The notes beneath the pieces were generated by a model that worked only from the letters and a program-made list of their open reading frames with translations, was not told the DNA's origin and ran no database searches. A stretch of 64,000 nt of DNA, taken from contig NC_081551.1 in NCBI RefSeq assembly GCF_901000735.1, positions 17,574,545-17,638,544 on the forward strand, read 5' to 3'. A program made the position numbers and the translations under genes. Origin of the DNA: Corylus avellana (Eukaryota > Streptophyta > Magnoliopsida > Fagales > Betulaceae). This document shows positions 63,401 through 64,000 of this stretch, in pieces (positions within the stretch are counted from its first letter, which is position 1; every line of letters begins with the position of its first letter).

Positions 63401-64000
63401 GAATATTTTAGAGTTGCAACAAAAATGTAAAAACAGTCCTCCTGGAAATAATATGAGACAGATTATTAAGTTTTTTTTTTTTTTCCCTTTTAGTCTTTTT
63501 CTTTTTCTTTAATGCAAGGTAATTATAATTGTACTTGCTACCAGTTTGACATGCAGCTTGTCCATATTTGCCTTAACTAATCATCAATCTTAAAAATTAC
63601 AAAAAATTAAAAAATAACAATAAAATTTTAAAATTTTAAAAATTTAAAAAAAAAATCATCAATCTTAAAGAACATGCCATCCATCCGTTGGTAAAGTTTG
63701 TTTACTTTTACAGTACACCTTAGCCTTAGTTCACATGTTTGTTGGAGCTTCAGCTGTCTTTAACTGCCAACAATTGTTCATGAATATATATATATATATA
63801 TATTGTGAGTAATTGTTCATGAATAATTAGTTTCCATTAAATCTGAATTAAAGGAGGAAAAAAAAAAATTCCTCTTAGTGACAACAAGGGAAGGAGAGGT
63901 GGAGAGATTACAACAAATAAAAACATATAAAAAGGAGATGGATAGCCCACTAATATGTTCCAATACAACTAGGTTAGTGCAAAAAACATAAATTAAAAGA
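60481..64000. other. Intergenic, repeat-poor to AT-rich
   Basis: No gene recognised. It holds homopolymer runs (for example 61061-61080 and 62339-62357), an AT repeat near 63785-63802, and a degraded dispersed repeat at 62925-63245. Confidence 0.6.
62925..63245 (+). repeat. Degraded dispersed repeat (AATTGGTATCAAA family)
   Basis: TAACAATTGGTATCAAAACAAACATCATGG, TGTTAAGTCATTAAATACTC and CAATAGTTAGGCCC match, in scattered blocks, the sequence near 30060-30260 and its inverted partner at 52090-52290. TTGGTATCAAAGC resembles a primer-binding-site region of LTR retroelements. It is probably an old retroelement fragment. Confidence 0.45.

Noticed and set aside
1..64000. Search for an undescribed multi-gene system or a viral insertion
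   Set aside because: The five recognised genes are common plant genes and the remaining DNA shows repeats and non-coding sequence. No viral coding region was seen.

Overview
The window is plant nuclear DNA, most likely from a woody eudicot. The evidence is AT-rich sequence with GT-AG introns, five plant-type genes, many small terminal-inverted-repeat elements, LTR remnants and a tRNA-type SINE. I cannot fix the species. It is a draft scaffold with five N gaps: 19685-19704, 28564-28663, 31052-31151, 40266-40311 and 43631-43754.

Layout. (1) 169-1717, minus: an AGC VIII kinase of the PINOID/PINOID2 type. (2) 1.8-9.8 kb: intergenic, with several MITE-like elements. (3) 9781-11376, minus: a four-exon gene for a 77-residue two-helix membrane protein, whose 29-nt first exon and 31-nt last exon make it easy to miss. 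(4) 12744-18443, plus: an eight-exon Ran GTPase gene encoding exactly 221 residues. Its 3.7-kb fourth intron carries a 2.6-kb PIF/Harbinger-like element. (5) 18.4-41.9 kb: no gene recognised. This stretch is dominated by an 8.4-kb direct duplication (20159-28563 and 31152-39584) that flanks a 2.4-kb contig lying between two 100-N gaps. That contig reappears inverted at 51306-53633. (6) 41871-44670, plus: a CYP734A (BAS1-type) brassinosteroid-inactivating P450, interrupted by a gap. (7) 44.7-57.8 kb: intergenic and repeat-rich, with a SINE, a long foldback element, copia-like LTR copies and a hAT-like element with target-site duplication. (8) 57800-59442, minus: an Agenet plus ENT domain protein with a 5'UTR intron. 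(9) 60.5-64 kb: intergenic.

The genes are ordinary nuclear genes without operon logic. Two act in hormone pathways: the PINOID-type kinase in polar auxin transport and CYP734A in brassinosteroid catabolism. RAN and the small membrane-protein gene stand head to head. I found no clearly new biological system. The strongest observation is structural: the 8.4-kb duplication and the inverted 2.4-kb piece look like unmerged haplotype contigs, not real duplications. The most overlooked gene is the 77-residue protein.
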